From JARFVT01 sp036677425 (GTDB lineage: Bacteria > Pseudomonadota > Alphaproteobacteria > UBA8366 > Aestuariispiraceae): a DNA stretch of 64,000 bases. The stretch lies in the NCBI GenBank assembly GCA_036677425.1, contig JARFVT010000013.1:930001-994000 (forward strand), in the 5' to 3' direction. The notes beneath the pieces were generated by a model, which saw only the letters and a program-made list of their open reading frames with translations, searched no databases and was not told the DNA's origin. The translations under genes were made by a program, and so were the position numbers. This document shows positions 36,955-45,953 of the stretch, piece by piece; the stretch's first letter is position 1, and each line of letters starts with the position of its first letter.

Positions 36955-37863
36955 TTAATCAAGCCAAGGCGAGACAATCACTTGTTTGACTGCTGATTTA
37001 TGAATATTTGTAGCGCCAGATGCGGTGCGTTCGGCATCGATTAATTCCCTTGCCGCATCTTCAAGCGATGCGGGAACCAATAATGTATCTGCCTTGATAT
37101 TTAATGGCCTGCCGCCATCTGTTTTAATCATTCGCATTGCGGTCTTAGCATCTGAAAAATTATTTTTATCAAGCGGGGCGTTACATTTATGCGCCATTTG
37201 CCAAAAACCAAAACCAACATTATTTCTAACGCGCACGCCGTAACGATATTCATCACTCATGAATACGCTTTCATCTTCATTTTTTGTCATTGCCGTTAAT
37301 TCTGGCTTGGTGCGGCTTTGAAAGATAATTGGTTTTATCGAACGGCTACAGTCTAACAAATACCAAGCTGCGCCACTGCCCGCCGTAATATTTGAAATTG
37401 TCGAAGCTGTACCAGTGCCATCATTATTGGCATAAATTGGATGATCATTATCAAAGAAATATTGTCCGTCATAACAGGCAATGCTATCGGCAGCTTTTAA
37501 AAGACTAAAAACCAATTCATCAGGCTGCGCTTTACTTGCCCGACCCATTTCCGACATCATTGGCGAATAAATACCAATATTATCATCTTCAATGTCTTCG
37601 CGGCTGACCCCAACCGACATTTCAAACTTTTTATTAGTGATAGTATAGCCATGCGCTTTCATAGCTTTTATAACACGCTCGCCAATCCATTCGCGAAAAC
37701 CGGGCATTTGCCCAAGCCAGCCATATATATTACTGGCGGCGGTTGAATTTATTGTAGTTGCGATTTTTTCAAAATCAGACGTGGTTTCACCTAATGCTGA
37801 TTGAAAATCCTTTTTAAAGCCCGTGCTTAAGGCTTGCAAAAGTGCTGGTGTAATAACAGCCAT
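36955..37863 (-). CDS. Mu-like major head subunit
   Basis: 302 aa major capsid protein of Mu gpT/gp34 type. Seen: ALSTGFKKDFQSAL, IYGWLGQMPGFREWIGERV, EMSVGVSREDIEDDNIGIYS, DNDHPIY, and ADTLLVPASLEDAARELI. Follows the protease/scaffold gene with its ATG overlapping the TAA. The most abundant virion protein by analogy. Confidence 0.95.
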   Translation of the reverse strand: MAVITPALLQALSTGFKKDFQSALGETTSDFEKIATTINSTAASNIYGWLGQMPGFREWIGERVIKAMKAHGYTITNKKFEMSVGVSREDIEDDNIGIYSPMMSEMGRASKAQPDELVFSLLKAADSIACYDGQYFFDNDHPIYANNDGTGTASTISNITAGSGAAWYLLDCSRSIKPIIFQSRTKPELTAMTKNEDESVFMSDEYRYGVRVRNNVGFGFWQMAHKCNAPLDKNNFSDAKTAMRMIKTDGGRPLNIKADTLLVPASLEDAARELIDAERTASGATNIHKSAVKQVIVSPWLD

Positions 37864-38819
37864 TATTTTTTATCCTTTTCGTCTAAATCATGCCCAAGCT
37901 GTTTGGCAACCCAACGATCTTCGAGGGTTATCTCAGATTTATCATCTGGTTGTTTGGAATTTAACGATGTTTCATCGCCAATGCTTGGCGCAGATTTAAT
38001 AAAATCAGAAAAATTATCTAACCCACCTGGTTGTTTGCATTGTTTTACATGATATTCTTTGGTCGCAGGTGTGATTTTACCGTCAACCAATGCCTGATCA
38101 ATAACGCTGTTTATCGCAATATTCATACTAGTTTCATGGGCTGAATTTAATTCCACCAAGGTTTTTTCCGAAGTTTCTTTCAAGGCATCAAAATCTGCAC
38201 GCGGTACAAATTTCTTTAAATCAGGGGTGGCGACACTATTAAGTGCAATGCTTTTTTCTTCCTTCAGGCTATTAATCGCGCTGGCGATTTGCCCAACACT
38301 TGCCCCTTCGTTCAAATCAAGGGCGGATGTTATCGCAGTTAAATCCATAATGGATTTCTCCTTTTTTGTTTCTGGTTGATGATTATTTAATGCGCTTAGA
38401 TCTAAATTTGGTTTACCAACCAAGCCAATCGAACTAATGCCGATGATCGAGCTATCTGTTGATAATTTATAGGCTGGTGATGTGAAGCGATATTCTCTCG
38501 ATGATACTGATTTTTCACCCTTTGGTGTCCAGTTAACTTCACCCCAAACGCTGCCATCTGGCTTTGCCGCCATTTTTTCTACCCATGCCGCCGCAGGTGC
38601 TTCAAATCCTTTTGGCGCAAGAATCTCACTAGCATGTTCAAAATCAACTATCAGCGGCTGACCGATTGAATTAAATGCGTTAACAATTTTTTCAGGATCA
38701 CTATTATTATACTGACGGCCATCGCGACCTTTAATCGCGCCACCAGCTGGGATAATTTCAATCCAGCTAGGCACATTGCCATCTTGATTATTTAAGGATA
38801 TAAAAATGTCTGTTATCAT
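37863..38819 (-). CDS. Mu I-like phage protease/scaffold
   Basis: 318 aa. N-terminal protease domain: IEIIPAGGAIKGRDGRQY, IVDFEHASEILAPKG (catalytic His), SSREYRFTSPAYKLSTD (Ser region). An internal IMDLTAITSALDLNEGASVG start probably yields the scaffold Z-like product, as in Mu: ATG at about 38349 is preceded by AAGGAGAAATCC. The main ATG lies six bases after a promoter -10, so the message could be leaderless. Confidence 0.92.
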   Translation of the reverse strand: MITDIFISLNNQDGNVPSWIEIIPAGGAIKGRDGRQYNNSDPEKIVNAFNSIGQPLIVDFEHASEILAPKGFEAPAAAWVEKMAAKPDGSVWGEVNWTPKGEKSVSSREYRFTSPAYKLSTDSSIIGISSIGLVGKPNLDLSALNNHQPETKKEKSIMDLTAITSALDLNEGASVGQIASAINSLKEEKSIALNSVATPDLKKFVPRADFDALKETSEKTLVELNSAHETSMNIAINSVIDQALVDGKITPATKEYHVKQCKQPGGLDNFSDFIKSAPSIGDETSLNSKQPDDKSEITLEDRWVAKQLGHDLDEKDKK

Positions 38820-38825
38820 TCATCA

Positions 38826-38881
38826 ATAATATCAGACGATAAAGACAGTTATCACCCGGAAGGAGTTCCTAGTGATAAAAT
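38826..38881 (-). promoter_or_regulatory. Candidate late promoter of the head operon (Mu PI equivalent)
   Basis: On the leftward strand: dyad GGAA-N4-TTCC inside CCTTCCGGGTGATAAC, then 16 bases, then -10 TATTAT (38831-38826). The plus-strand 16-mer gttatcacccggaagg (38848-38863) is identical to that at 45516-45531 in front of the lysis operon, with the same 16-base spacing to a -10. Outer arms TTATCAC/GTGATAA make a 30-bp dyad here. Likely bound by the Mor-family activator. Confidence 0.72.
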
Positions 38882-39182
38882 TATCAATATATAAATAGGT
38901 GGAATAATCGTAATTAAGCTATAATATCTTAATGGTTTGACCATAGGGTATAATGATAAATAAAAATAGCCCATAGTTCAAAATAAAACCGTTTAATCGA
39001 TTGTTTAAGGAATTTAAGCACGATTATCAAGGCAATCTAATATATAAGCCTGTGGCGTGATTTAAAAGCAAAAAGCTTTTTCTTGATTTTTTTATAAAAA
39101 AGATTTAAATTAATTTTAGTGACTGAGTCATATTTCGCATAGCGGCTTTATTTATGCCAGAGGGTGGGTTGTGTCCCTCCAG
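38882..39182. other. Gene-free gap between head morphogenesis and protease genes
   Basis: About 300 bp, AT-rich, no ORF with phage-like sequence. A stem-loop at about 39153-39180 (CTGGAGGG paired with CCCTCTGG, one wobble) directly follows the head morphogenesis stop, and AAAAAGCTTTTT sits near 39070. These may end or stabilise the upstream transcript before the new promoter. Confidence 0.5.
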
Positions 39183-40382
39183 TTACTTTCTTAAAATATC
39201 TCCTTTATTCAATCTGTTCTGCCGATCATATTTACTTATTCGATGAAAAGTCGATAAAAACACTTCTTGTCGATTTTGTGTCTTTTTAATAACCGCCCGC
39301 CAATATTTTTGATCGCTATCCTGCATTTGAATAATTAAATTATTTTTATCCTGCTTTATCACCTCGCCATGATCTAGCATATTTTGTATCTTTAAATAAT
39401 CATCAGGCTTTAAATCTTGATGCTTTTTTAAACCTTTTTTTGCCGTATATTGTGAAAATAACAATAACTGTGATTTGCTTGTTAATTCATCTTTTAATAT
39501 CTTTGGCAATACCGCAATCGGAATTTGTCCTTTAAAATTACCCGCTTGCATTTCTTTAAATTTCCATGATGACAGTAAATCACGACTGGCAATTCGGGCT
39601 AAATTTACGGGCTGGCTTTCTAACTTGCCTGCCAAAAACCGATCAAGATTAATAAGCCGCGATTTACCGGGGTTGCTATTCCAGCCGGGGTCAATGCCTA
39701 ATGGTATTTTTTCAATTTCTCCCGTGCGTTTATTTTGCCAATCGACCAATTTAATATCTGGCGCACCAGAACCAGTATAGCCACGTGATTTTGCCTCCAC
39801 AGCACTGATTTGTCGCACGCGACATTTACAACCCCAACCATTTGGTGGCAAAAAATTATCCCAAAATTTATCATCAACTGGTAAAATTAAACCATTTAAT
39901 TTTTGATGTTCTGGCCTATGATTTTCAGATGGCCCTAACTCGTAAATAAAAAAAGGCAATGCGCGTGCCGTGGCGTTCGCCCTTTGAAATTGTCCTGCGG
40001 CTCTGGCTGATCTGATATTGGCGCGGTAAATTACTTTTAATCGCCGTGGGCTACCAAGCTGTGCGGTTATTAAATCACCAGTTAATGGGTCAATCATATG
40101 GGCTTTACCCCACCAACCCTTTTTTTTCAAAATTGGCGTTATATTCTTTGCAAATTGGCTATATGGTATTCCATGATCAAGCGATAATTTCACCGCATCG
40201 CGTAAATCCGTTAAAATATCCATCTCCATTGCCTTGGCAACGGTAAAATTAAGGCCATGTTCATTTCGCCAAATATCACGATAATCAAAACTTGGCTTAA
40301 GGCCTTTATTGGCAAAAAATGATTTTACTGCCTCTGGTGGTTCTTTTTTGAATTGAAAATTTGCTTTAGGCGTTAATGCCAT
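39183..40382 (-). CDS. Mu F-like head morphogenesis protein with C-terminal PBECR-like nuclease domain
   Basis: 399 aa. Residues about 1-255 are the minor head protein (Mu gp30/F, SPP1 gp7 family): VIYRANIRSARAAGQFQRA, WGCKCRVRQISAVEAKSRG. After a short linker, residues about 285-399 differ: LLLFSQYTAKKGLKKHQDL, DDYLKIQNMLDHGEVI, YWRAVIKKTQ, VFLSTFHRISKYD. This pattern fits the phage barnase-EndoU-ColicinE5-RelE-like nuclease domains often attached to this protein. It would be packed in the head. ATG overlaps the portal stop. Confidence 0.88.
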   Translation of the reverse strand: MALTPKANFQFKKEPPEAVKSFFANKGLKPSFDYRDIWRNEHGLNFTVAKAMEMDILTDLRDAVKLSLDHGIPYSQFAKNITPILKKKGWWGKAHMIDPLTGDLITAQLGSPRRLKVIYRANIRSARAAGQFQRANATARALPFFIYELGPSENHRPEHQKLNGLILPVDDKFWDNFLPPNGWGCKCRVRQISAVEAKSRGYTGSGAPDIKLVDWQNKRTGEIEKIPLGIDPGWNSNPGKSRLINLDRFLAGKLESQPVNLARIASRDLLSSWKFKEMQAGNFKGQIPIAVLPKILKDELTSKSQLLLFSQYTAKKGLKKHQDLKPDDYLKIQNMLDHGEVIKQDKNNLIIQMQDSDQKYWRAVIKKTQNRQEVFLSTFHRISKYDRQNRLNKGDILRK

Positions 40383-41929
40383 TATTTATCATCCAAGCTA
40401 TAACCGCCTGCCTTCATCGTTGCAATGCCAAGCGATTTTATCAATTCTTCATTTGGCAAATCTATTTTTGTTAAGGCATTAAGAAATTCATCATAACTTT
40501 CTGCATTACTGGCTATTTGATTAATATTATCGCGCCAAGGGGTTAATATTTTTTGCCAATCTTTTAATGCTTCTGCCTCTATCTCATCTTCTATATCGCC
40601 AATATTAACGTCAAAATTCTGACGATTAAGGGATTTTTTGCCTGTTATATCAATCTCATTTGCTGGTTTTGCCGTTACCGATAAGATATCATCGCCATCT
40701 TTTGGTTCGCTTAAACCAAGCTTGGCGCGAACTTCGCTTTCTTTAACCCGCAAACCAAATGGCACAAGTTCCTTTAGGCCAGAAATCAATGCTGCCGTAT
40801 CTTCTGGTTCTAAAACTGGTGTTTTATAAATGGGATAATTTTCTTGAACACCATAATTTATATCAACGAATATTTTGATTAAATCACGATTTATGGTTAA
40901 ATCAAGTTGTCTGCAATCTGAACGTAAAATATCACGCCTAACATCCGATTGCGCCGTATCATTGCCAAGCTTACCCGGTGTGCCTTCAACCGTTGCCGTT
41001 TGCCCTAATATGGCCTTACTAAGCTGTCTGTCCCACCATTCGGCTGCATCTTGATAGGCCGAACTACCCTTTGATGAGCCACCAGCACCCGATGATGGTG
41101 AAATAAAATCAATATTCATGCTTTCTGGAATGATTGCGGCTGCATCCGACGCAATGGATCTAACCGCTTGCAATAGCTTCTTTTTATCATTGTCGCTGGC
41201 ATTACTATCGTATTTACCAAGCCGCAGCGGCATGCCAAATACTTCTAAAAATACCACCCAATGCTGAATTGTAAAACTTTTACACATGAATGCAAAAGCC
41301 GCCAACCGCGCCAAACCACCGCGCACGGGTTGGCCTGATTTAAGGCGTGGCACATGTTTAATAAATTTATATGGCGGCAAGCAAATGCCGTCTTTATTAT
41401 CTTCATCGGCTAATCTTATTTGTCTGCCCGTCAATTTATCAAAGGTAAAATAGCGCGGATCACACCATTCATATCTTATTGGTCGCCATAAATCACCACG
41501 TTGCCAAATGATTTCAACCAAACTATAACCTTTAGCCAATGCATCTAATAAATCGTCCAACATCTCAATGAATTGTGGATCAGATGTAATGTTTTTACGA
41601 ACAGATTCGGCAATTTCGATATCTTTCTTATCATCGCTACCCGCCGTTACAAGAAAATCAACACCAGAAATTGCCCGCTTTCTGGTGGAAAGAACAGATG
41701 CATAATGCAAATCGCGCTCTTCTATGTCTTCTGCAAGGGTCAAAAAATCATAATGTTGACCAGATGCTGCTTCTTTTAATATTGTTGCCAAACGCCGTGG
41801 CGTTAAATTACCCGCGACAGACTCCGTCCAAACATTACGAAGCGATGCAACATTGGCAACAGCAACTTCATCTTCAAGATTCTTCAATTTGAACGGCCTG
41901 CCATTTCGATCAAGTATTTTACTTACCAT
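40382..41929 (-). CDS. Mu gp29-like portal protein (DUF935)
   Basis: 515 aa. Family features: LAEDIEERDLHYASVLSTRKRAI, FTIQHWVVFLEVFGMPLRLGKYD, SKAILGQTATVEGTPGKLGN. Forms the DNA entry ring of the head. Overlaps the terminase stop by 7 bp and is followed directly by head morphogenesis protein, the Mu order. Confidence 0.95.
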   Translation of the reverse strand: MVSKILDRNGRPFKLKNLEDEVAVANVASLRNVWTESVAGNLTPRRLATILKEAASGQHYDFLTLAEDIEERDLHYASVLSTRKRAISGVDFLVTAGSDDKKDIEIAESVRKNITSDPQFIEMLDDLLDALAKGYSLVEIIWQRGDLWRPIRYEWCDPRYFTFDKLTGRQIRLADEDNKDGICLPPYKFIKHVPRLKSGQPVRGGLARLAAFAFMCKSFTIQHWVVFLEVFGMPLRLGKYDSNASDNDKKKLLQAVRSIASDAAAIIPESMNIDFISPSSGAGGSSKGSSAYQDAAEWWDRQLSKAILGQTATVEGTPGKLGNDTAQSDVRRDILRSDCRQLDLTINRDLIKIFVDINYGVQENYPIYKTPVLEPEDTAALISGLKELVPFGLRVKESEVRAKLGLSEPKDGDDILSVTAKPANEIDITGKKSLNRQNFDVNIGDIEDEIEAEALKDWQKILTPWRDNINQIASNAESYDEFLNALTKIDLPNEELIKSLGIATMKAGGYSLDDK

Positions 41930-43296
41930 AATTGCCCCCGTTTAAAGCCAAAATTATTGCTATTATTACCAGAATTAACGGGGGTATAATCATATTGGCA
42001 GAACCCATCATTAATTAACATTAACCCCAAAAATGCTGCCCATAACCGATCCGCATGGCCTGCGCCATCACTATTTGCGATAAATCTTGGAATTCCAGTG
42101 GGGCCAATGACTTTTTTTAACTTATGCAAATCGGCGCGTAATTCTGGGTTATTGGCTGGTATCCGACACCGACCATCTTCAAAAACTTCTTTGGCATTGG
42201 TTGCCATGAATTGTTTTGATGCGCTGGTAAATAAAACACCTTCAACACGGCTATTTCCGTAACGTGCCTTGGCATCTTCGACTGGTTTTTCACCCATACC
42301 TGTTTGATCAATGATTAATTTTGCCACACGATATTTCAACATTAATTCATCCATTACCATGTCATGTGTTTTAAAACTGGCACGACGCAATGTCCTAATT
42401 TCCCTTGCCCACCAAACATCGCCTACCAATTCCCACACCCATGCAACCCATAAATCATTGCGGGCTGCAATATCATTACCAATCATGCATATTCCGCCTT
42501 GATATTTTGAAGGGTCGCCCGCATCGATATGTTCAACCGATGATATTAATTCATATGATAACCATGCGCTTGCACTATCTAACCATTTTAATTCATATTC
42601 TTGCTGCCATGCATCCTCATCATTTAAGCCTGCTCTTAATTCCTCAATATTGCGATCTAACCCCGCCGCAACGGCCTGATAAATATCGACTATATGTTTT
42701 GACCAAGGACCTTCTATTTCTGTCATAATCTCATGAAATTTATTACCCTTACCATTCGGCGTTCCCGCAACTCGTATTTTAAAGCCCTTTGATATAACAG
42801 GAAAGACAGCCTTCCAAATTTCTCGACTATTGCGATGATGTCCAAATTCATCTAATAATACATTTGCGCTAAATCCACGGGCGGTATCTGGATTGGCTGG
42901 TAAAGCGGTAATTCGACTGCCACCCGGGAACGCTACTTCCAAGGATTTATAACTTGCGCCATATGAGCCTTTGAATGTATCTTCATAAAATTCTGGTGGA
43001 TCTTTTGATTTTAAAAGATCATTATATATCATATAAAATGATTTACAAAACGGCTTAACATATTCATCCATCGCCTCTTTGGCTTGCCGCTCGCCACGTG
43101 ATAAAATAACCCATCTTGTCCGCTTATCTTTGATCTCATTCACTAAGCAATCATCAACAATTTCAGTGCAGTTGACTAAGGTTTTCCCTGTTTGCCGCGC
43201 AAACATGCCAACCTTAAAACGCGATTTATCGGCAAGCCATTTCTTTTGATAAGAATGAAAATTTATAAGCGGTGGATGGGTTGGTTTTATAATCAC
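41923..43296 (-). CDS. Terminase large subunit (Mu gp28-like)
   Basis: 457 aa packaging motor. ATPase motifs: Walker A-like MFARQTGKTLVN (residues about 31-42) and Walker B VLLDEFGHH. Nuclease residues in KLIIDQTGMGEKPVEDAK and AGHADRLWAAFLGLM near the C terminus. ATGA-type overlap with the small subunit gene. Confidence 0.94.
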   Translation of the reverse strand: MIIKPTHPPLINFHSYQKKWLADKSRFKVGMFARQTGKTLVNCTEIVDDCLVNEIKDKRTRWVILSRGERQAKEAMDEYVKPFCKSFYMIYNDLLKSKDPPEFYEDTFKGSYGASYKSLEVAFPGGSRITALPANPDTARGFSANVLLDEFGHHRNSREIWKAVFPVISKGFKIRVAGTPNGKGNKFHEIMTEIEGPWSKHIVDIYQAVAAGLDRNIEELRAGLNDEDAWQQEYELKWLDSASAWLSYELISSVEHIDAGDPSKYQGGICMIGNDIAARNDLWVAWVWELVGDVWWAREIRTLRRASFKTHDMVMDELMLKYRVAKLIIDQTGMGEKPVEDAKARYGNSRVEGVLFTSASKQFMATNAKEVFEDGRCRIPANNPELRADLHKLKKVIGPTGIPRFIANSDGAGHADRLWAAFLGLMLINDGFCQYDYTPVNSGNNSNNFGFKRGQLW

Positions 43297-43883
43297 CAGC
43301 CCATCTCGCGACGTGCGGCCTCCATAACGGCGGGGTCAATTCGCCCATCGGCGACGGCTTTATTTAATTTCTTATCTTGTTCTTTTATTAATTTATTGCG
43401 AATTGTTTCTTCTTTTTCTAAACGCTCAATGCTGGATTTCTCCGCGCGTTCCAACCGCTCTAAGCTTTGCGCTAAAATATTTATGTCTTTTAACGATGCC
43501 TTATCATCAAAAAAACCCTCGTCGTCTAACATCGATTCCGATACGATATATGCCATTGATTTTGCCGTCTCAATCAAGACCCGCCCGATGTCGCTTTTCT
43601 TTGTTCTCTGGTCTAATTTATCAGCTATTATATCGGCTGCTTTTTGGGCAAGATGAATACGCTCAGCGGCGCGATGTGTTTTTAATATATGCCGTGACAG
43701 GCTTGATTTACTTAATGGCTGCAAGCCACGTTTTTTTAACTTGCCATTAATTTCATCTAAAATATCTGTTTGCGTATTACTTCGATCGCGGATTAATTCT
43801 AATAAATCAAGCCGTAAATCTTCGGGCAAATTATCGATATTGCTTGGTTGTGGGCGATATTGTTTTCTTTTTTTACCAGCCAT
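43293..43883 (-). CDS. Terminase small subunit (Mu gp27-like, DUF3486)
   Basis: 196 aa. LPEDLRLDLLELIRDRSN and LSKSSLSRHILKTHRAAE (helix-turn-helix) with a long helical C-terminal half (DINILAQSLERLERAEKSS, KEETIRNKLIKEQDKKLN). Recognises phage DNA for packaging. The two terminase genes overlap by 4 bp. Confidence 0.92.
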   Translation of the reverse strand: MAGKKRKQYRPQPSNIDNLPEDLRLDLLELIRDRSNTQTDILDEINGKLKKRGLQPLSKSSLSRHILKTHRAAERIHLAQKAADIIADKLDQRTKKSDIGRVLIETAKSMAYIVSESMLDDEGFFDDKASLKDINILAQSLERLERAEKSSIERLEKEETIRNKLIKEQDKKLNKAVADGRIDPAVMEAARREMGW

Positions 43884-43886
43884 TTT

Positions 43887-44183
43887 TTAATCCCGTGGCG
43901 CAGGTCGTTTTATTCCTGGCATGTTTGTAAGGCCTGTCGCCACATCGACACCACGGCTGTTTATTTTAACAATTGATAAACCATACGCCAAATTAATTTC
44001 AACTATGCCTTGTTCCGCAAGCCAGCTTAATTCAGTTTTTAATTTATCGCGGCTACAAGAAAATGCAAAATCATGTAACATATCAAGCATCAAGCTTTCG
44101 TTAAGGCTATAATCGCCTTGTTCGCTTAATAATCGTAAAATTGTTAAACGCAAATGCTCGCTTACAGTTTTTTGATAAGGCAT
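43887..44183 (-). CDS. Winged-helix phage protein (VpaChn25_0724/Mu gp26 type)
   Basis: 98 aa. RLTILRLLSEQGDYSLNESLM, LKTELSWLAEQGIVEI: the winged-helix pattern of this family that lies between DUF2730 protein and terminase in Mu-like phages. Probably structural or regulatory; unknown. Confidence 0.88.
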   Translation of the reverse strand: MPYQKTVSEHLRLTILRLLSEQGDYSLNESLMLDMLHDFAFSCSRDKLKTELSWLAEQGIVEINLAYGLSIVKINSRGVDVATGLTNMPGIKRPAPRD

Positions 44184-44185
44184 TT

Positions 44186-44503
44186 TTATTTCTCTTTTAT
44201 ATTTAATAAATGATTTTCTTGGCGGGTAACAATTCGATCAAGTCTGGACATTGCATTGCCATAGCCAGATAATCTTTCGTTGTTGGTCTGAACCTCACCG
44301 CGTAACCGTTCGATTGAAATTGCCAAATCATGAAAACTTTTAACGTCAGGCGTGGCTTTTATCGATTGCTCTATATATGTTAATCGGCTTTCATTTGCCG
44401 CTGTACGATCTTTTATTGTGGCAATCGCGCGAATGAAATAAATCAAAACGGGCAAGACAAAGACTTGCAAAATCCGCAACCAAAAATCAAAATCAACTAT
44501 CAT
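44186..44503 (-). CDS. DUF2730 family phage protein
   Basis: 105 aa from MIVDFDFWLRILQVFVLPVL: one N-terminal membrane span then a coiled-coil (SRLTYIEQSIKATPD, SISIERL-like helices). GGAG eight bases upstream supports this ATG over one at 44575. It starts inside the holin gene end, typical for the lysis cassette; a spanin-like inner-membrane role is possible but unproven. Confidence 0.85.
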   Translation of the reverse strand: MIVDFDFWLRILQVFVLPVLIYFIRAIATIKDRTAANESRLTYIEQSIKATPDVKSFHDLAISIERLRGEVQTNNERLSGYGNAMSRLDRIVTRQENHLLNIKEK

Positions 44504-45038
44504 ATTGCTGATCTCCGTTTGTTTTTTCGCCAGCCTTAATTCTTTTTTCTTTGCCACGATGCCATGATGCCACACCTAAAATAGCCAAAGGTATTAACCA
44601 AAAACTCTCAGGTATAGTGGTAAAAGTATTTAAGGCAACCTCAAGGCCATCGCCGCGCCAAATTGCACTACCTATGCTAATTGCTAAAAAAGCCCAAGCA
44701 ACCGCCGACGTATAACCCCAAAAAGGTCGCCAACCAGAAACCCACCATTTATCGCTTTTTGATTCAGTTTGAATGGTTTGGTTGACTGATTTAATTCGCG
44801 CAGTCCCAGCTTCAAGCGCAATTTTTGTAAGGTCTTGGCTGTTTTTTAATTCTATTTCTTTTAATTTTAATGCCGCATTTGGATCGGCTTTGATTGCCGC
44901 CGCAATATCATCTGGATTATTTTTAGTACCAAATATACTAGCAATTACCGCACCGCCAGCCGCACCAACAGGGCCTAATGCAGAACCTAATAATGGCGCT
45001 GAATCTGCAATTAATTCACCTAATTTATCCCAATCCAT
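44493..45038 (-). CDS. Phage holin, 3TM type
   Basis: 181 aa. N-terminal Gly/Ala hydrophobic segment APLLGSALGPVGAAGGAVIA, linker helix, WWVSGWRPFWGYTSAVAW (family hallmark), two further spans with the ending IPLAILGVASWHRGKEKRI. Forms the membrane lesion for lysis. 13 bp after the endolysin gene. Confidence 0.9.
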   Translation of the reverse strand: MDWDKLGELIADSAPLLGSALGPVGAAGGAVIASIFGTKNNPDDIAAAIKADPNAALKLKEIELKNSQDLTKIALEAGTARIKSVNQTIQTESKSDKWWVSGWRPFWGYTSAVAWAFLAISIGSAIWRGDGLEVALNTFTTIPESFWLIPLAILGVASWHRGKEKRIKAGEKTNGDQQYDS

Positions 45039-45051
45039 AAAGTTACCTCAA

Positions 45052-45465
45052 TTACAAAGCTAATTTTATGGCATGATCATAAAGCCAATTAGGATATGGC
45101 TGGCAGCCGTTTTCATGGCGCACCATAGCTTTAACTATCTGCGCTAATATTTTACGGTTTGCATTAAAATCGATCATTTCATCCACATCTAAACCAGCAG
45201 CTTTCGCCACATGCAAGGCATAAGCTGCTGTGTCATTTTCAATGACGGGTGCCCATCTGCCGATAATTAGATCCAAACTCATCAAGCCATAACGGCGTTG
45301 ATAATTGATCAAAATTCGAACCATCGCCCGAAGGCCAAATATTGGATGTTCAAACACACAAAACCGTGTATCTGACGATTGATCATCAGACATGCCGTCC
45401 CATCTGGTTTTATTTCGTTCAATATTTCCGGGATTATTATTGCGAATTCCGCGCGGGGCTATCAT
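45052..45465 (-). CDS. Phage endolysin-like (RGIRNNNPGNIE) protein
   Basis: 137 aa. MIAPRGIRNNNPGNIERNK and GLRAMVRILINYQRRYG are characteristic of a phage muralytic/virion lysozyme group often annotated structural protein. No signal peptide. First gene of the late operon, with AAGGAAAAAGCC before the ATG, followed by the holin: the Mu lys position. Catalytic residues not identified with confidence. Confidence 0.85.
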   Translation of the reverse strand: MIAPRGIRNNNPGNIERNKTRWDGMSDDQSSDTRFCVFEHPIFGLRAMVRILINYQRRYGLMSLDLIIGRWAPVIENDTAAYALHVAKAAGLDVDEMIDFNANRKILAQIVKAMVRHENGCQPYPNWLYDHAIKLAL

Positions 45466-45493
45466 GGCTTTTTCCTTTTTAATTAACTAAAAA

Positions 45494-45552
45494 ACTATAA
45501 TTAATAAAAAGGTTTGTTATCACCCGGAAGGGCTTCCGGGGCGGTTATATCT
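45494..45552 (-). promoter_or_regulatory. Candidate late promoter of the lysis operon (Mu Plys equivalent) with stem-loop
   Basis: On the leftward strand: GGAAGCCCTTCC dyad (45537-45526), GGGTGATAAC, 16-base spacer (45500-45515), -10 TATAGT (45499-45494). With +1 near 45487 the dyad is centred near -44.5; the Mor site in Mu Pm is centred near -43.5. The CCCGGAAG/CTTCCGGG arms could also terminate the Mor transcript. Confidence 0.75.
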
Positions 45553-45557
45553 GGTAA

Positions 45558-45953
45558 TTAATCAAATAGATTTTGTTGGCGTATGTCATGTTGGCTGCCG
45601 TTACCATTGCGGCACATACGCACATATCGTTCAGTAACGCCAAATTTTTTTGCAACATTACGATTACTGCCAACCGATTTAATTATGCGCGATTTTAAGG
45701 CATTAAATATTTTACAATTTGGTATATCAACTTTTTCTCCGCCGCGCAAATCAACTAAAATATTCGCAGCATCAAACCCAAGACACTGCACCAGAAAATG
45801 ATCTTCTTTTAAATTTTTTGGCACATAAATATTTTGTCCACCATAAGATGATGATAATTTTAATGCTATAGAAATATTATCGGCTGCGATCGCAAACTCT
45901 TGTAATAATTCTGGTAAATTTGCGCTGGCTTGTTCAATCCTCATAATGGACAT
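45558..45953 (-). CDS. mor: Mor-family middle/late transcription activator
   Basis: 131 aa. Mor family: SYGGQNIYVPKNLKEDHFLVQ-type region, DLRGGEKVDIPNC (the beta-strand GG-IP turn), and the C-terminal helix-turn-helix GSNRNVAKKFGVTERYVRM. Overlaps gemA by 20 bp. No second activator (C) is present, so Mor probably drives the late promoters at 45.5 and 38.8 kb. An upstream GTG at 45965 is an alternative start. Confidence 0.9.
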   Translation of the reverse strand: MSIMRIEQASANLPELLQEFAIAADNISIALKLSSSYGGQNIYVPKNLKEDHFLVQCLGFDAANILVDLRGGEKVDIPNCKIFNALKSRIIKSVGSNRNVAKKFGVTERYVRMCRNGNGSQHDIRQQNLFD

